From Gambelia wislizenii (Eukaryota; Chordata; Lepidosauria; Squamata; Crotaphytidae), in contig JAUMIR010000003.1 in the NCBI GenBank assembly GCA_030847615.1, positions 337,843,756-337,907,755 on the forward strand: a stretch of 64,000 bases of DNA, in the 5' to 3' direction. The position numbers were made by a program, and so were the translations under genes. The notes below the pieces were generated by a model. The model was given only the letters and a program-made list of their open reading frames with translations. It ran no database searches and was not told the origin of the DNA. This document shows, piece by piece, positions 1-11,004 of this stretch (the stretch's first letter is position 1; every line of letters begins with the position of its first letter).

Positions 1-966
1 GATGGATCCAAGTCAGAATGTTTGGGTAAAGGTACATGTTTTGTACAATGTTTGAACATGGATGTAAAAAATGTCCAGTATGTTCCTGGTTTGAAAATGT
101 GTTTGCTCTCTGTTGCCAAGTTGACACAGGAGGGCTATGAAGTACATTTTGAAGGGAACAAATGTTTTATTTTGAAGGATGGTGCCATTTTGGCTGAAGA
201 TGTTTTCCATGACCAATTGTATTATATGTATGATTGTGTACAGGAGCCTCAAACTGGTACTGTGATGGCAAATTCTCCCATGCATGATAATTGTGTGCAT
301 TTGATGCATCAGAGGTTTGGCCATGCTAGCTTTAAGGTTCTCAGGCAGATGCCTGAGATGGTGGATGTGTTGAATTTGAGGGCGTGTCAGAAGTACCTGG
401 ATTGCCAGATTTGCAAGAGGTCCAAATCGAAAGTCCATCCTTTTCCCAAGCATAGTGACAGAAAGTCAAAAAGAATTCTTGAGCTGATCCATATGGACCT
501 GTCTGGCCCCTATCCAGCATCCTTGGGAGGAGCCAAGTACATTTTGGTCCTAGTGGATGATCACAGCTGTATTTGTTTTATATTCTTACTGAAGAGTAAG
601 GATGAGACTTTTCAGACCTTTAAAAATTGTGTGGCTTATGTTGAGAGACATTTCTCTCAGAAGCTGTCATATCTCCAGTCAGATAGGGGAGGGGAATTCA
701 TGTCAAATGAGTTCCAGAACTGGCTAAAGCAGAAAGGAATTTTCCACGGGTTGTTGGCCCTCTTTTCTCCCTGCCAGAACGGCATAGCTGAGAGAAAAAT
801 TGGCGTTTTGCAAACAATCAAAGATAGCCTGATGTTTGATGCAAATATTGAACAGAAGTATTGGGGAGAGGCCATGTTGACAGCTGCTTATTTGAGTAAC
901 TGCGTGCCAAGTTCTGTGGTCGGAAATACACCCTTTTCATGTTTTATGGCAAGAAGCCATCTGTGA
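1..966 (+). pseudogene. copia GAG-pre-integrase and integrase core, partial
   Basis: The frame is open from base 1 and shows a GAG-pre-integrase region followed by the HHCC zinc-binding site: His at 307 and 322, Cys at 403 and 412 (HxxxxH then CxxC). The integrase core has Asp at 496 (MDLSGP), Asp at 682 (QSDRGGEF) and Glu at 790 (NGIAERK); the last two are separated by 35 residues, a DD35E arrangement. Integrase would insert the cDNA into host DNA. All catalytic residues survive, but the frame ends at 966 because of a frameshift, and the continuation lies in another frame from about 939. Confidence 0.92.
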
Positions 967-2210
967 AGCATATTAAGACTTTTGGGTCCTATGCATGGGT
1001 AAATATCCCTAAACCAAACAGAAAAAAGGGGAAGCCTAAGGCCAGGAGGCTGAGATTCCTAGGGTATGAACAATCTTCCAAGGCCTGGTGTTTTGCCGTA
1101 AAAGATGGAAGAGTTTTGATTTCCCAGAGTGCTGAGTTTGAGGAGCAATCTAATTGGCATCACATTCACTCCAATCCAGATGTGATTTTGCCTTCATTTG
1201 TAGGTGAAAATCAGCCTGATCAACAGCAGCAGCAAGCTGCTGAGTCAGGCACTGACACTTCCCCAGATTTGGGAGGGGAGGGTTGAAAGCATGAATTCTT
1301 TGATGTAGAGAGTGATTCAAATGCAGATTCTGATAATGATCAGGCCCAGCCTGTCATTCCCTGTCACTCTAATAGAGAGACGAAGGGGGTGACTCCTCTA
1401 AGATTTACAGCACAGAATGTAAAGGTTTGTCAGGTGACTTTTGAGCCTGATAGCTTTACTGATGTTTTGAAGTTGCCTGACGATGAGCAACAGAAGTGGC
1501 AGCAGGCAATGGAAAATGAAATGGAATCCATCAAAAGTCATGATGTTTTTCATATTGTGGCATTGCCACAAGGAGAAAAGGCTGTAGGTTGTCATTGGGT
1601 GTATAAAAAGAAGCAGGTGCAGGATGGGAGTGTTAAATATAAAGCACGCTTGGTGGCAAAGGGGTATTCACAGATAAAGTATCAGAATTATGACCAAGTT
1701 TTTGCCCCCACTGCTAAAACGCAAAGTATTAAAATTGCTTTGTCTATTGCAAGTCTGAACCAACTCAAAGTTAATCACTTTGATATAGAGACTGCTTATT
1801 TGAATGTCCCACTGGATGAGTGTATATATATGGAACAAGCCCCTGGGTTTCATAGTGGGGGACCAAACCATGTATATAGGCTTGATAAAGCTTTATATGG
1901 TCTGAAACAGAGTGGGCGATGTTGGTACCTTTGTTTGGATGAACAGCTGAAAAATGTTGGTTTTCAGAACAGCATTGCTGATCCATGTTTGTATACAAGG
2001 GGTGTCAATCAGAATTATGAAATTCTTCTCACTTTTGTCGATGATCTCTGTCTGACTACACAAACTGATGCTCAGGTGCAAAGGTTTAAACAGGAATTGG
2101 ATTTAAAGCACAAATTGAAGGACCTTGGTCAAATCAAAAACTATTTGGGAGTGGATTTCCAAAGGTTTGAAAATGGCGATTTTAAGATGAGTCAAGTTCA
2201 GAAAATTTAA
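939..2210 (+). pseudogene. copia integrase C-terminus, linker and reverse transcriptase, disrupted
   Basis: From about 939 the frame continues the integrase C-terminal region (KTFGSYAWVNIP, FLGYEQSSKAW) into an acidic, Gln-rich linker. A TGA at 1284-1286 interrupts it. The same frame resumes and holds the copia RT: GCHWVYKKK, KARLVAKGYSQ, FAPTAK, HFDIETAYLN, LDKALYGLKQ, and FVDD at 2034-2045 in place of the common YVDD. RT copies the element RNA into cDNA. The frame stops at 2208-2210; the next codons continue one frame over, so a single-base change in the A-rich stretch is the likely break. Confidence 0.92.
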
Positions 2211-2985
2211 AAAGGTTTTAGATCTTTGTAACATGTCTCAATGTAAACCTGCACGAACTCCTATGTGTTCTGATTTCATAAATATTGTAGATACTAAGCT
2301 GTTTGAATGTCCTGAACTTTTTCATTCTGTAATTGGAAGTTTATTGTATATTGCAAGATGGTCACGCCCAGATATTCAATACACTGTTAATGTTATGTCT
2401 ACAAAGGTGTCAAAGCCAACTCAACATGATTGGCAAGGTTTAAAGAGAGTGTTGCGATATTTACATGGAACCATAAATTATGGTGTAAAAATCAGTTCAC
2501 AAGGTTGCCATGAGTTGAGAGCCTTTGTTGATGCCAATTTTGCCAATGAAATTTCAAATAGAAGATCTGATTCAGGGATGATAATTTTTTATGCTGATAC
2601 TGCTATACGTTGGGGATCAAAAAAGCAATCCACCATTGCTTTAAGTTATGCAGAGGCGGAATTTGCAGCCCTGTCGAGCCTGGTGACTGAATTGGTCTAT
2701 TTGAAGCAGATTTTCAGTGATTTGGGTATGCCAATTTCAGGAGCTATTAAAGTTTTTGAAGATTCCCAAGCATGTCTAACAATGGCAACAGCAAAAGGTG
2801 TGAAAAATAGAACAAAGCATGTTGCTGTAAAATTTCAGAATGTCAGAGAAGCTGTTCAAGATGGTTTGATTGATCTGGTGTATTGTCCCAGTGAAGAAAA
2901 TGTAGCAGATTTGTTTACCAAAGCATTGGGTCAAATTAAGCATGACCTTTTGTGTGACAAGCTGGGTATGATATTTGAAGTGTGA
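2211..2985 (+). pseudogene. copia RT end and RNase H, separate frame
   Basis: This frame continues RT (SLLYIARWSRPDIQYTVNVM, VLRYLHGT) into RNase H. Acidic residues in the expected order are Asp in AFVDANF (2530-2532), Glu in YAEAEF (about 2653-2661), Asp in FEDSQ (2761-2763) and Asp in VADLFTK (about 2908). RNase H degrades the RNA strand of the hybrid. The stop at 2983-2985 matches the expected end of the polyprotein just before the polypurine tract. Confidence 0.92.
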
Positions 2986-3018
2986 AATATATTTGCCTGG
3001 GTGAAAAAATTAGAGGGG

Positions 3019-3433
3019 TGTCAGGGAAAATAGATATTGTAATTAGAAGTTTGTCTCCACCCTTTGGGTAATTTTATTCACCAAGGCATTGAAGACGCCA
3101 GCTTGTCTACTAGAACTTATAAATCTGTCTCTTGTTGTTATGTTTTTCTTTTCTGTCCTTTGGAGTTTGAGAGCGAGAAATGAAACTAAGGGTCCAGTTT
3201 CTTGTTTGCTTCTCAGAAGGATTGAATGTTTTGGAAAGGTATATAACTGGGAGGGGATTTTAGAGTTTGTGTGTGTGCCTCCTGCATTTTGGGGGCTCTT
3301 TTCATTTCTTTTAGCTCCTGAGGAACCTTGGAACATACAGAAGCATGGATGAATGTCTTCTGCTGTTTATTTTATTTTCCTTTACCTTTTAATAAAGCCA
3401 TAAAAGAAAATTAATATAGTCTTTTTTTTTGCA
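3019..3433 (+). repeat. putative 3' LTR of the copia element
   Basis: A purine run (AGAGGGG) ends at 3018 and is followed by TGTCAGGG, the usual polypurine-tract/LTR junction. Inside are a TATA-like TATAAA near 3118 and a polyadenylation signal AATAAA at 3391-3396. The right edge is placed at TTTTGCA near 3433 from the expected CA terminus, but no 5' LTR is available to confirm it. Confidence 0.65.
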
Positions 3434-5016
3434 CCAGAGGTGTGCATGGCTTTGCCCAAAAGCCCACGCTACTTCGCTGCATGCATCTCTGCTCAGATGG
3501 GCAGAGAGTGAACGCACTCTGCATATTTTATAACAGGAATGTGGTAATATTTGATGTAAAAAGAAACCTGTTTTCAGTTGTTTCCATTCTTTCCATTTGG
3601 ATTTATGTATTGTCTTAACCTTTCCTAGTACACAGATATATTACAAATATAATTTGCAACTCAAGAAATCCATGTCTCTTGAAGGTTGACCTTTAAAATT
3701 ATTTTATCCAATAATACAATAGTTGTTGGAAATAAATAAGAAATCCGAGAAAGAGAAAAGTTGTTTATGGACAAGTTTATGAACCAGATTTTCTTCTAAT
3801 TCAAGCTAGGCTCAATCTGAATACTTTCACATTCTAAAGGTGTACTGTATTTTTTAAATTAGAAGTTGAAACAATTAATATATCAGAAATCAAATTATTT
3901 GAATGCATAATTTTGACTGAGGGTTATGGGACAAAATGCACTCACACACCAGGGGACAGTATTTTGCTACAAAATCATTAGCTCCCAGTAGTACATTTCA
4001 TCCTAAAGGAAACTGTAGAAAAGGCTAAATTCAAACAAGAATGAAATGAGGAATGAACCATAAGAGCCTGTGTACTGAGGGTCACAACGAACAACAACAG
4101 CTGATGCATACAAAAATATGGTTTCAGCAACAGCTACCATTTGGTGATGTTTGCCATTCCCTTACCCAACCACCTTGGAATTATGGCATTCTGGGAGATC
4201 TAAAATGGCAAGTCATCAACCCACCATTGCTGTGACAACGTCCCACCATTTAAATTATACCCACTTGTGCCTGAAATTCCATTTCAGCTCCCTGGAAATA
4301 CAAAAAAGAAGGGTAGTTTACCCCTCTCTTTTATTGTTAGTTGATGTAAAGCAGCTACATATGTCCACATTTTCTAAATATCACTCAGTAATTACTTTTG
4401 GCATCCAGACTCCTTCCTTACCTGGCTGTGTTGCAAAGAGCAAGGGAAATCAACAACATGGTGCCAGTGGTAACTAATCAGCCAGGGAACAACTTACACT
4501 GCTCTTCACCTGTGGTTAGAGAAGTTGTCACAAGGCCAAGATTAATTTGAAAGAAAAACGGCATCATGGAATATTCTGTCATTGATTAGCATTGTTTATT
4601 ACGACCCTAAAATAAGTCTTTTATCTCATTAGGAATTGTTTATTCTTTGGACCTGAGGTTATATTTATTATATATTCAGAGCTGGTTGGAAAATACTCAA
4701 AAATGAATAAAAATATTTTACCTTATGTTCACTGAATGTAGTTTTGTTGGATAATTTGAGTACAGGCACATCCTGAGTTATGGAAGCCCAGAGAGATAGT
4801 TTTGTGTCATGCATGATCTTGGGCTGACTCAAAGTGTTTTGCTGCCTAGGGCAAAGGACAAGATGGTACTCACTCACTTTGGGATATGGGTGTATCAGTT
4901 CATCTTCTCTGGGTTGCAAAATACAGTATTTCTCAGGGTGTTGTGCTTGAGCAAGATCAGCAGAGGGTATAATTATTTGGCTTCTCAACCATTATATACG
5001 TTTTTTATAAAATATA

Positions 5017-5018
<2 letters not shown>
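3434..5018. other. no gene or recognisable repeat
   Basis: Moderately AT-rich sequence. Short open frames on both strands have no motif, no splice-site context and no similarity I recognise. Confidence 0.6.

Positions 5019-5055
<37 letters not shown>
5019..5055. repeat. (AT)n microsatellite
   Basis: An uninterrupted AT dinucleotide run of about 18 units. It is followed by a short direct repeat of AGGCCTGGGTATGT at about 5057 and 5077. Confidence 0.97.
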
Positions 5056-5058
<3 letters not shown>

Positions 5059-5270
5059 GCCTGGGTATGTACAATAGGCCTGGGTATGTTTCCAATTCTT
5101 GGATATGTTTCCTCTCCCAGTGTGTTGATTGGCTGCTCAGGAAACACACCCAACCAACCACCACTCACATGCATATTCCATCTCCACCTCACAATCCACT
5201 CCTGGTACTCAATCTGCACCTACACCCGCATCCTCACAAAGGCCCCTCCCTCCAGTCACGGGCTGCAACG

Positions 5271-5395
5271 GGACCCAGGCAGTGAACTAGCGGCGTTGGT
5301 GGGATGCTGCTGCCACTGTGATGGGACCCAGACAAGTCAACTGCTGCCACCACGACAGGACCCAAGCAGTCAACTGGCAGTGGTGGCAGGGCAAC
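5271..5395 (+). repeat. imperfect GC-rich tandem repeat
   Basis: The core GGACCCAG/A followed by CAGTGAACT-like sequence recurs three times, starting at 5271, 5324 and 5358, separated by variants of CTGCTGCCAC. Spacing is irregular (53 then 34 bp), so it is a degenerate minisatellite. Confidence 0.6.
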
Positions 5396-5579
5396 AGAGT
5401 GAGTCACCCTTAGGAATTCTGGGAAAAGTGTGGAATGCTGAGAATACATACCCTCCAACACTATGCTCAACACTATGTTATGATTTATAAGGAGGAGGAA
5501 TTTAAATCCACCCACCTACCTTACAAGGTTATTGTGATGTTTACTGAATGTTTCTTAGCGAGGTTTTTAATAGTGTATG

Positions 5580-5582
<3 letters not shown>

Positions 5583-5615
<33 letters not shown>
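5583..5615. repeat. (TA)n microsatellite
   Basis: An uninterrupted TA run of about 16 units, the second such tract within 600 bp. Confidence 0.97.
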
Positions 5616-5618
<3 letters not shown>

Positions 5619-6264
5619 CTTGCTTTAAGTTCTTTATACAAGTGAACCACAGGCCTATTTTACTCTACTTGAGTTGTGTATGCTCCTTATAGAGAGGAGG
5701 AGGAGGAGGACATGTGCATAGTGTAGTGCTTTTTAAGCTATCTGATGTGTGGGACAGGCAGGGTTTTCCCTCCATGTGCTAGGATCAGCACCACATTTGT
5801 GCCCATTAATCATAATTGTTTGTTTATTTCCTGGAGATTTGCCACAGACCCAGTAGCTGATATCAGTCTATGGACCACCACTTTGAGTAGCACTGATACA
5901 GTACTTTTGAGCATTCAAAGTGCTTCATGTGACTCATTTCATCTTAATCTTTATGATATTATAATATCCATCATATTGCTGATAGGAAGACCAAGACTGT
6001 AAAGAGAAGCTTTTACCTGAGGCCATCAAATATGTTTGTGGCAGAGGTGAGATTTCAACCAGGGTGGTCCTGTTTTGTAGCTCAGTCTCTCAGGACAGAG
6101 ATTATACCATGTACCCTCCAACACTTAACAGATGAAAACCGGTACACATGTGTGGCCAAGCAATATCAGAATGTGGCCAAGATGGCAGACGTTATTAATG
6201 AGGAAGAACAGACAAGCTTGGAGAGAGTGTAACATTTTACTTTTGCCTGAATCTACAGGGAAGT
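5616..6264. other. no gene seen; short (GGA)n tract
   Basis: Contains a short GAG/GGA trinucleotide run near 5695-5711. Otherwise there is no motif or splice context that supports a gene. Confidence 0.55.
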
Positions 6265-6410
6265 GCGAGATTCTGCCCCTTCCTCTCCTTTCCCCCCTCT
6301 TGAATTAACTGAGTGCAAACTACTTTTTCACTTTGAACTCATTTTGCAGCAACTGAAGTATGCTGAGGACAGAAGGGGAAGTGGAGGGGGGAAGAGAAAG
6401 AAATTGAACA
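6265..6410 (+). repeat. dispersed repeat, partner of 7925-8180
   Basis: The stretch TGCAAACTACTTTTTCACTT to the purine-rich GGAAGTGGAGG and GAAATTGAAC region matches the reverse complement of about 8040-8135 over roughly 100 bp by eye. That makes it one copy of an interspersed repeat whose class I cannot name. Confidence 0.55.
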
Positions 6411-7367
6411 TTTTAAAACATGATACCAGCTCACCAAATATAGGCCCAATGTGAATGGTTAACAGGCATCCATTAAAACCAAAGTTGTCATTCCCATTCA
6501 TTGGACAGTTTTAGGGGCAATTTTAAAAACCTAAAAAGTGGACAGATTCCTTTGAAGTACACAAAAGAAACTCGCTTTTCAAAGGAAAATGACATTGCAC
6601 TTAGCTTTATGCACTGAACAGTAACTGCTGTTAGGTTGGTTTTACTTTTTTCTAGACAAGCTCCTTTATATAGTAAGATATTATCATTGATTTGCTTGGG
6701 GCCTTTTTTTTGCTGCATTTAATACAAAAAGGCTGTGTAGGGAATAGGACATATATGTGTCATAGGCCTTTTACTTTGTGAATAAGGAATGCTACTATTG
6801 TTTCTTTGTTCGCCTTTGCAACAGGCTTATAATTTCTATGCAGAAAATGATGTTTTCTGCACAGAAAATACCATTTTGCATGTAAATAACTCCACATGTC
6901 CCCCCCCCAACACACAAACCCTGATTTGTGCATAGTTTTTGAAAACTGAAGAATTTTCAAGGACTTTCTCTTAGTGTGGAGAAAAATGGTAACATTATTT
7001 ATTCTTGCCTATGAGATTAAAATTTATTAATATCTTCATCACTATGTACAAAGGACCACAATTTTGCTATGAAATAATTTTCTTAGTCTGTTTTTCTAGC
7101 CAAGCATCTGCCTGTCTAGTGGCAGTTACCATTCTTAAAAATATGCCAGATATTCACATAATGGTCGCAAATATGAAAAACTGTTTAGAATGCTGGTGGG
7201 TTTTGTTTGTTTGTTTTTTGGATGGTCAGAAAGTAGCATTTCTTTTCTATTGCTATCTCCTTAGTGAAGTATATAATATGCAAATGCCTTCTCAGACAGA
7301 TAAATATGCTACAAAAGCCTTAGATAAGAACTCATTATAGTGGCAAAAGGTCTAAGGAAGAGAACCA
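6411..7367. other. no gene; contains a CAGAAAA-type hairpin motif
   Basis: Near 6836-6880 the sequence alternates GCAGAAAA and TTTTCTGC motifs, like the arms found at 58400-58560 and 59566-59725. The rest has no recognisable feature. Confidence 0.5.
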
Positions 7368-7591
7368 AGATTTTACCACACTACACTGTTATAGTGCTAT
7401 TATTCCACTTTAACTGCTATGGCTGCCTCATTTGGAATTCTGGGGTTTATAGTGTAGTGAGGCCTAAGAGCTCTTTGGCTGCAAGTTCTAAATGCCCCTC
7501 CCTAAACTGCAAATCCCAGGATTCCACAGGAAGCAGCAATATCAGTTAAAGTAGAATATTAGCACTATAACAGTATAGTGTGATAATCTCC
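7368..7591. mobile_element. palindromic MITE, 'TTATAGTG' family, copy 1
   Basis: The left end (CACTACACTGTTATAGTGCT, then ATTCCACTTTAACTGC) is the reverse complement of the right end (CAGTTAAAGTAGAATATTAG to AGTATAGTGTGATAATCTCC), giving terminal arms of more than 60 bp in a 220-bp element. There is no coding capacity. Related copies lie at 12186, 17126, 23306 (half) and 37841. Confidence 0.8.
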
Positions 7592-7628
7592 TCCGTCACA
7601 ATATTGCAAAAAGATCAATTCTCTAAAG

Positions 7629-7747
7629 CAGGAGTTGGCAGCTTGCATCCATCAAGATGTTGGTAGGCTCCTATTAATTTCTAATGCTAGGGCAGGTGGG
7701 AGGTGCAGTCCAACAAAATCTGGAAGACCATAAATTGTCCACCTCTG
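7629..7747. mobile_element. short hAT-like MITE
   Basis: Termini CAGGAGTTGGCA and TTGTCCACCTCTG are near-inverted and of the CAGGG-type seen in hAT elements. The flanking 8-mers match only 5 of 8, so the target duplication is weak. Confidence 0.45.
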
Positions 7748-7924
7748 TTCCAAATGAAATAATCTACACATATCTAGTCTTTAGTGGTATGACTGTTGTT
7801 TCCCACAGTTCTCTGCAGGCTTACCATCAGCAGCTCCCAGAAGATGTGATTTTACTTCCATGGAATTATAATTACAAGAGTGAAGGAAGAGAGAGAAGGA
7901 AACAAATAATGCCAACAAGAAACA

Positions 7925-8180
7925 CAGTTCTGAAAGTGGCTGTATTTCATGCCCTCCAACTGTCCCAATTTGGCAGATACAGTCTTGATTAATCCTCTGT
8001 AACCCCACTTTTTCTACTGCTTTTAAGAGGCACAATTTCTCTCTCTCCTCCACTTTTCCGTCTTTGTCCTTGGCTTACTTCAGTTGCTACACAATGAGTT
8101 AGTTGAAAGTGCAAAATTAGTTTGCACTCATTTAATGGGCAGGGAGGAGAGAAGAGGAGAGGGCAGAATTTTGCCCTACC
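7925..8180 (-). repeat. dispersed repeat, inverted partner of 6265-6410
   Basis: About 100 bp around 8040-8135 match 6310-6410 in reverse complement. The segment starts with ATGCCCTCCAACTGTCCCAA, a phrase I recognise as part of a common reptilian interspersed repeat, though I cannot assign its class. Confidence 0.55.
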
Positions 8181-9117
8181 TTGTGGACTCAGGTGAAAGC
8201 AACCTGCTGCTACATCTATTAGTTCGTATGTTGTTCCTCATGTGTAACTTTTTCCATCTTGACCACACTCATGCTTGGCCACATGTGTGCCTGTTTTCAT
8301 CTGTGAAATGCTGGAGGGTCTGATATTGTTTAAAATGTTGAACCCATTCCTTCATCAGGGGCAGAATGTAAATAGAGATAAAATACATTTTAAACAGATT
8401 ACATTTAAATCTATTTAATGAGATCTGTTTAACTAAATAAATACACAAATCTAACTAGATTATTCTAGTTATCTATTGTAAATGCACTCTATTTACCATC
8501 TGCTCTTAATGACAGAATTATATACTTTCCCAAACACATTAGACATTTAAATAAATACAACATTTTGAGAATGGGTTTCCTCTCTTGGAATTGTTTTTAT
8601 TGCAACAATGGCCACCTGGTTACTATGTTTGAAACTATGGCCACCATTGTCGGCTGCTTTTGCTTTCTCTGGTGAGCCCCACCTGCCTTTCATGTCCAGC
8701 AGGAAGAAATACAGAGGTAGCAACTAATTAATTAAAATCAATTCAGTTATCATTGAGAAATTTTCTAACAAAGAGGAGCAACTTAATTAAATGTATTTTT
8801 TTTAACATACTTGATTGATGTAAGTTGGACTTTCAGCATTAATGTAATTCCAGAATTTATTAGAGAGCCAATTGGGAAATGTAAAATTGGTTGGCTTCTC
8901 ATTGAATTAATTAATATTTTAATTATTTAACCTAATTGTAGAACAAAGTTATTAATTAAATCATTAATTAATTCAACAAAAAGCCAACAATATTACATTT
9001 TTAACTGTTTTTTTTAAAAAAATAAATGTACATGGCCATAGGGATTTTTGTTGTTTTCAGGATTATGGCATGATAGTTTATTTAATTCCAAGGCTAAAAG
9101 TTTTTAAACCAACAAGT
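8181..9117. other. AT-rich region with TTAATTAA clusters and a hairpin
   Basis: AATTAATTAA motifs recur between 8720 and 8975. The segments 8890-8915 and 8963-8988 are inverted copies matching at 23 of 26 positions, with a 47-bp AT-rich loop. No gene is visible. Confidence 0.6.
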
Positions 9118-9173
9118 ACACAATCAAAGCATTTCTGATAGCTGGCCATCCAGCCTCTGTTATAAACCTCCAA
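9118..9173 (-). mobile_element. CR1 LINE 3' end fragment, minus
   Basis: This is the reverse complement of the CR1 3' segment 'GAGGCTGGATGGCCA ... TGCTTTGATTGTG'. It abuts an oppositely oriented CR1 end. Confidence 0.8.
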
Positions 9174-9382
9174 TTAGGAAGAACTTTCTGACAGTAAGAG
9201 TTATTCAGCAGTATAGGTAGAATGAACTGCCTCAGAGTGTGGTGAAGTCTCTCTTTTTTTGGAGGTTTTTATACACAGAGGCTGGATGGCCAACTATCAG
9301 AAATGCTTTGATTGTGTATTCCTGCAAGACAAAGGGGTTGGAATAGATGGCCCTTGTCTCTTCCAACTCTATGATTCTATGA
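9174..9382 (+). mobile_element. CR1 LINE 3' end fragment, plus
   Basis: It contains the terminal ORF2-derived segment (GACAGTAAGAG, GAGGCTGGATGGCCA) and ends with TCCAACTCTATGATTCTATGA, the CR1 3' terminal repeat. Confidence 0.9.
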
Positions 9383-9767
9383 AGTAGTGATAGCTGTTTT
9401 AAAAGGATGGTCTTTGCACCCACTTAGTCCTCCTATGTTCTACACCCAGCACTATACAGATATTCCTCATCTGTCCCAGGAAACTGAATGCTGAAACTTA
9501 ACCCTAGGACTTTTCCTGAGATCCAACTGGGAATCAATACAATGAAAAAGTCAGGAGGATAAGGCAATGATATCGTAAGTGACACTGCAGAGAGGGAAAG
9601 AAAGAGAGGAGTATTTGATTGAGCAGATGTTAAACCTCTTCCCTAAAGCTTGAAACAGACATGTAGAGGCGGAAAGATAAATCATTGATGGCAAATTACA
9701 GCTTTATTCTGGTAAGGCTTTTAATGCAGTCATCTAACTTAAACTTGCATAGAAACGTTACTGTAGT
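9383..9767. other. no recognisable feature
   Basis: Unique-looking sequence without motifs; the frames are short and closed. Confidence 0.5.
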
Positions 9768-9988
9768 TTGCCTTCAAGTAATTTCTGACTTATAGTGATC
9801 TCAAGGTGAACCTATCACAGGGTTTTCTTGGCAAGATTTGTTCAGAGGAGGCTTGCCTTTGCCTTCTTCTGAGGCTGAGAGTGTGTGACTTGCCCAAGGT
9901 CAACCAGTGGGTTTCCATGGGTGAATGGAGATTTGAACCCTGGTCTCCAGAGGTCCAATGCTTAAACCACTATACCACCCTGGCTTTC
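9768..9988 (-). mobile_element. Sauria-type tRNA-derived SINE, copy 1
   Basis: On the minus strand it starts with a tRNA-like head: an A box in GGTATAGTGGTTTAAGC, then a B box in GGGTTCAAAT with neighbouring GGAGACCAGG. The tail carries CAGAGGAGG, GGGTTTTCTTGG and CTTATAGTGATCTC. The tail is shared with BovB LINEs, as is known for Sauria SINEs, so RTE machinery would mobilise it. Transcription would be by RNA polymerase III. Confidence 0.88.
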
Positions 9989-10084
9989 CACACAGAAACT
10001 TACTAGTCAATTATTCCACTTCTAACTTAAATTCATTTGCATTACATTTTTAAAAGCATTAACTAAATGCATTAACGGTTTCCA

Positions 10085-10300
10085 CTAAAATACAACAAAA
10101 TATAAAATCCAAAAAAAGCAATGTCTTTATTGGCTAACCAAAATGCAGAAAATACAACATGCAAGCTTTCAAAGCTTCACTGGCTTCTTCAGCAGACAAA
10201 GATGTTAAAAACCTTACAGGAAGAGAAAGGTAATGATGTTAGTCACAGGCCTACATTTTGTTTCAGAAGTTGTTCTGTTTTCTATTAGGATGGTTTAGAG
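10085..10300 (-). mobile_element. retroelement 3' end, minus (arm of inverted pair)
   Basis: Its reverse complement (GAAGCTTTGAAAGCTTGCAT, then GCATTTTGGTTAGCCAATAA and TTTTGTTGTATTTT) matches the plus-strand segment 11005-11215 over about 200 bp. The family is LINE- or Penelope-like by its 3' tail; I cannot assign it further. Confidence 0.6.
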
Positions 10301-10639
10301 AGATATCAGTGCAGACAGAACCCACTCCCTTTCTTGGCAGTGTGAGGCAATAAAAATAAAATTTCAACTCCATTGGCAACAGAAAAGTCACTTCCTTTGA
10401 AATTCAGTTGTCTCTATCCTGTGTGAAACTAATGGCTCCCTTCTTAGGCAGAGAACATTGAATTTTTCGAGAAGTTCTCAAGAATTTACATCTGGAAAAA
10501 TGTTTAAGTGTTATATATGTAAAACTTGCCAATTGTAGTCTAAATGAAAAAGTTTTACCTCAAAGAGTTAAGTCCCAGTCCATTAGTTCCCATTTTTAAA
10601 CATTTCCACTGCTATAGCAAAATTCAATATAGCATTTTC

Positions 10640-10740
10640 AAATCCAGGAAGCATATTCAGGGGTAGCTGTCTTGGCCATGCTGCAAAATACAACAAAATC
10701 TAAAATCCACAATACAACGATACCTATATTGGCCAAACTC
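10640..10740 (-). mobile_element. second copy of the same retroelement 3' terminus
   Basis: The reverse complement contains TTGGCCAATATAGGTATCGT and TTTTGTTGTATTTTGCAGCA, as in the 10085 and 11005 copies, plus the terminal AAGACAGCTACCCC. Confidence 0.55.
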
Positions 10741-10859
10741 TTCTGTTTTCTGCTAATGGAATTGAAATTTTATTATCTGTCTATTATTGCCCTTTGTCCC
10801 TGGTCCCCACATGTCCAAGAAGGGGAGAAACCTCTGCCTGCACTGAGATCCTTCTAGAC

Positions 10860-10993
10860 CAGGGTTGGTGAACCTTTGGCCTTCTAGATGTTTTGGGCTT
10901 CAACTCCCACAAGTCATAGCTAACATGGCCAGTGGCGTGGAATTATGGGAATTGTAGTCCAAAATCTAGAAGGCCAAAGGTTCCCCACCGTTG
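10860..10993. mobile_element. hAT-like palindromic MITE
   Basis: Left end CAGGGTTGGTGAACCTTTGG and right end CCAAAGGTTCCCCACCGTTG are inverted copies, and the arms extend to CTAGATGTTTTGG. The flanking octamers match 6 of 8, in line with a hAT 8-bp duplication. Confidence 0.75.
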
Positions 10994-11004
10994 TGCTTGA
11001 CCAT

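Larger units (their letters stand above)
1..3433 (+). mobile_element. Ty1/copia LTR retrotransposon, 5' end outside window
   Basis: The order integrase, reverse transcriptase, RNase H, then a purine tract and an LTR-like 3' end is the Ty1/copia order (Ty3/gypsy places integrase last). The element runs off the left edge, so gag, protease and the 5' LTR are not visible. Coding continuity is broken by a frameshift near 940-966, a TGA at 1284-1286 and a second frameshift near 2208-2212, so this copy cannot be autonomous. Similarity to canonical domains is still easy to read, so decay is moderate. Confidence 0.93.

Noticed and set aside
3089..3352. 87-codon hydrophobic frame after the copia polyprotein, considered as an env-like gene
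   Set aside because: It lies within the presumed 3' LTR, between TATA-like and AATAAA signals, and has no supporting motif.
9768..9988. tRNA gene
   Set aside because: The A and B boxes belong to a SINE head; no cloverleaf or terminator typical of a tRNA gene, and four similar copies occur.
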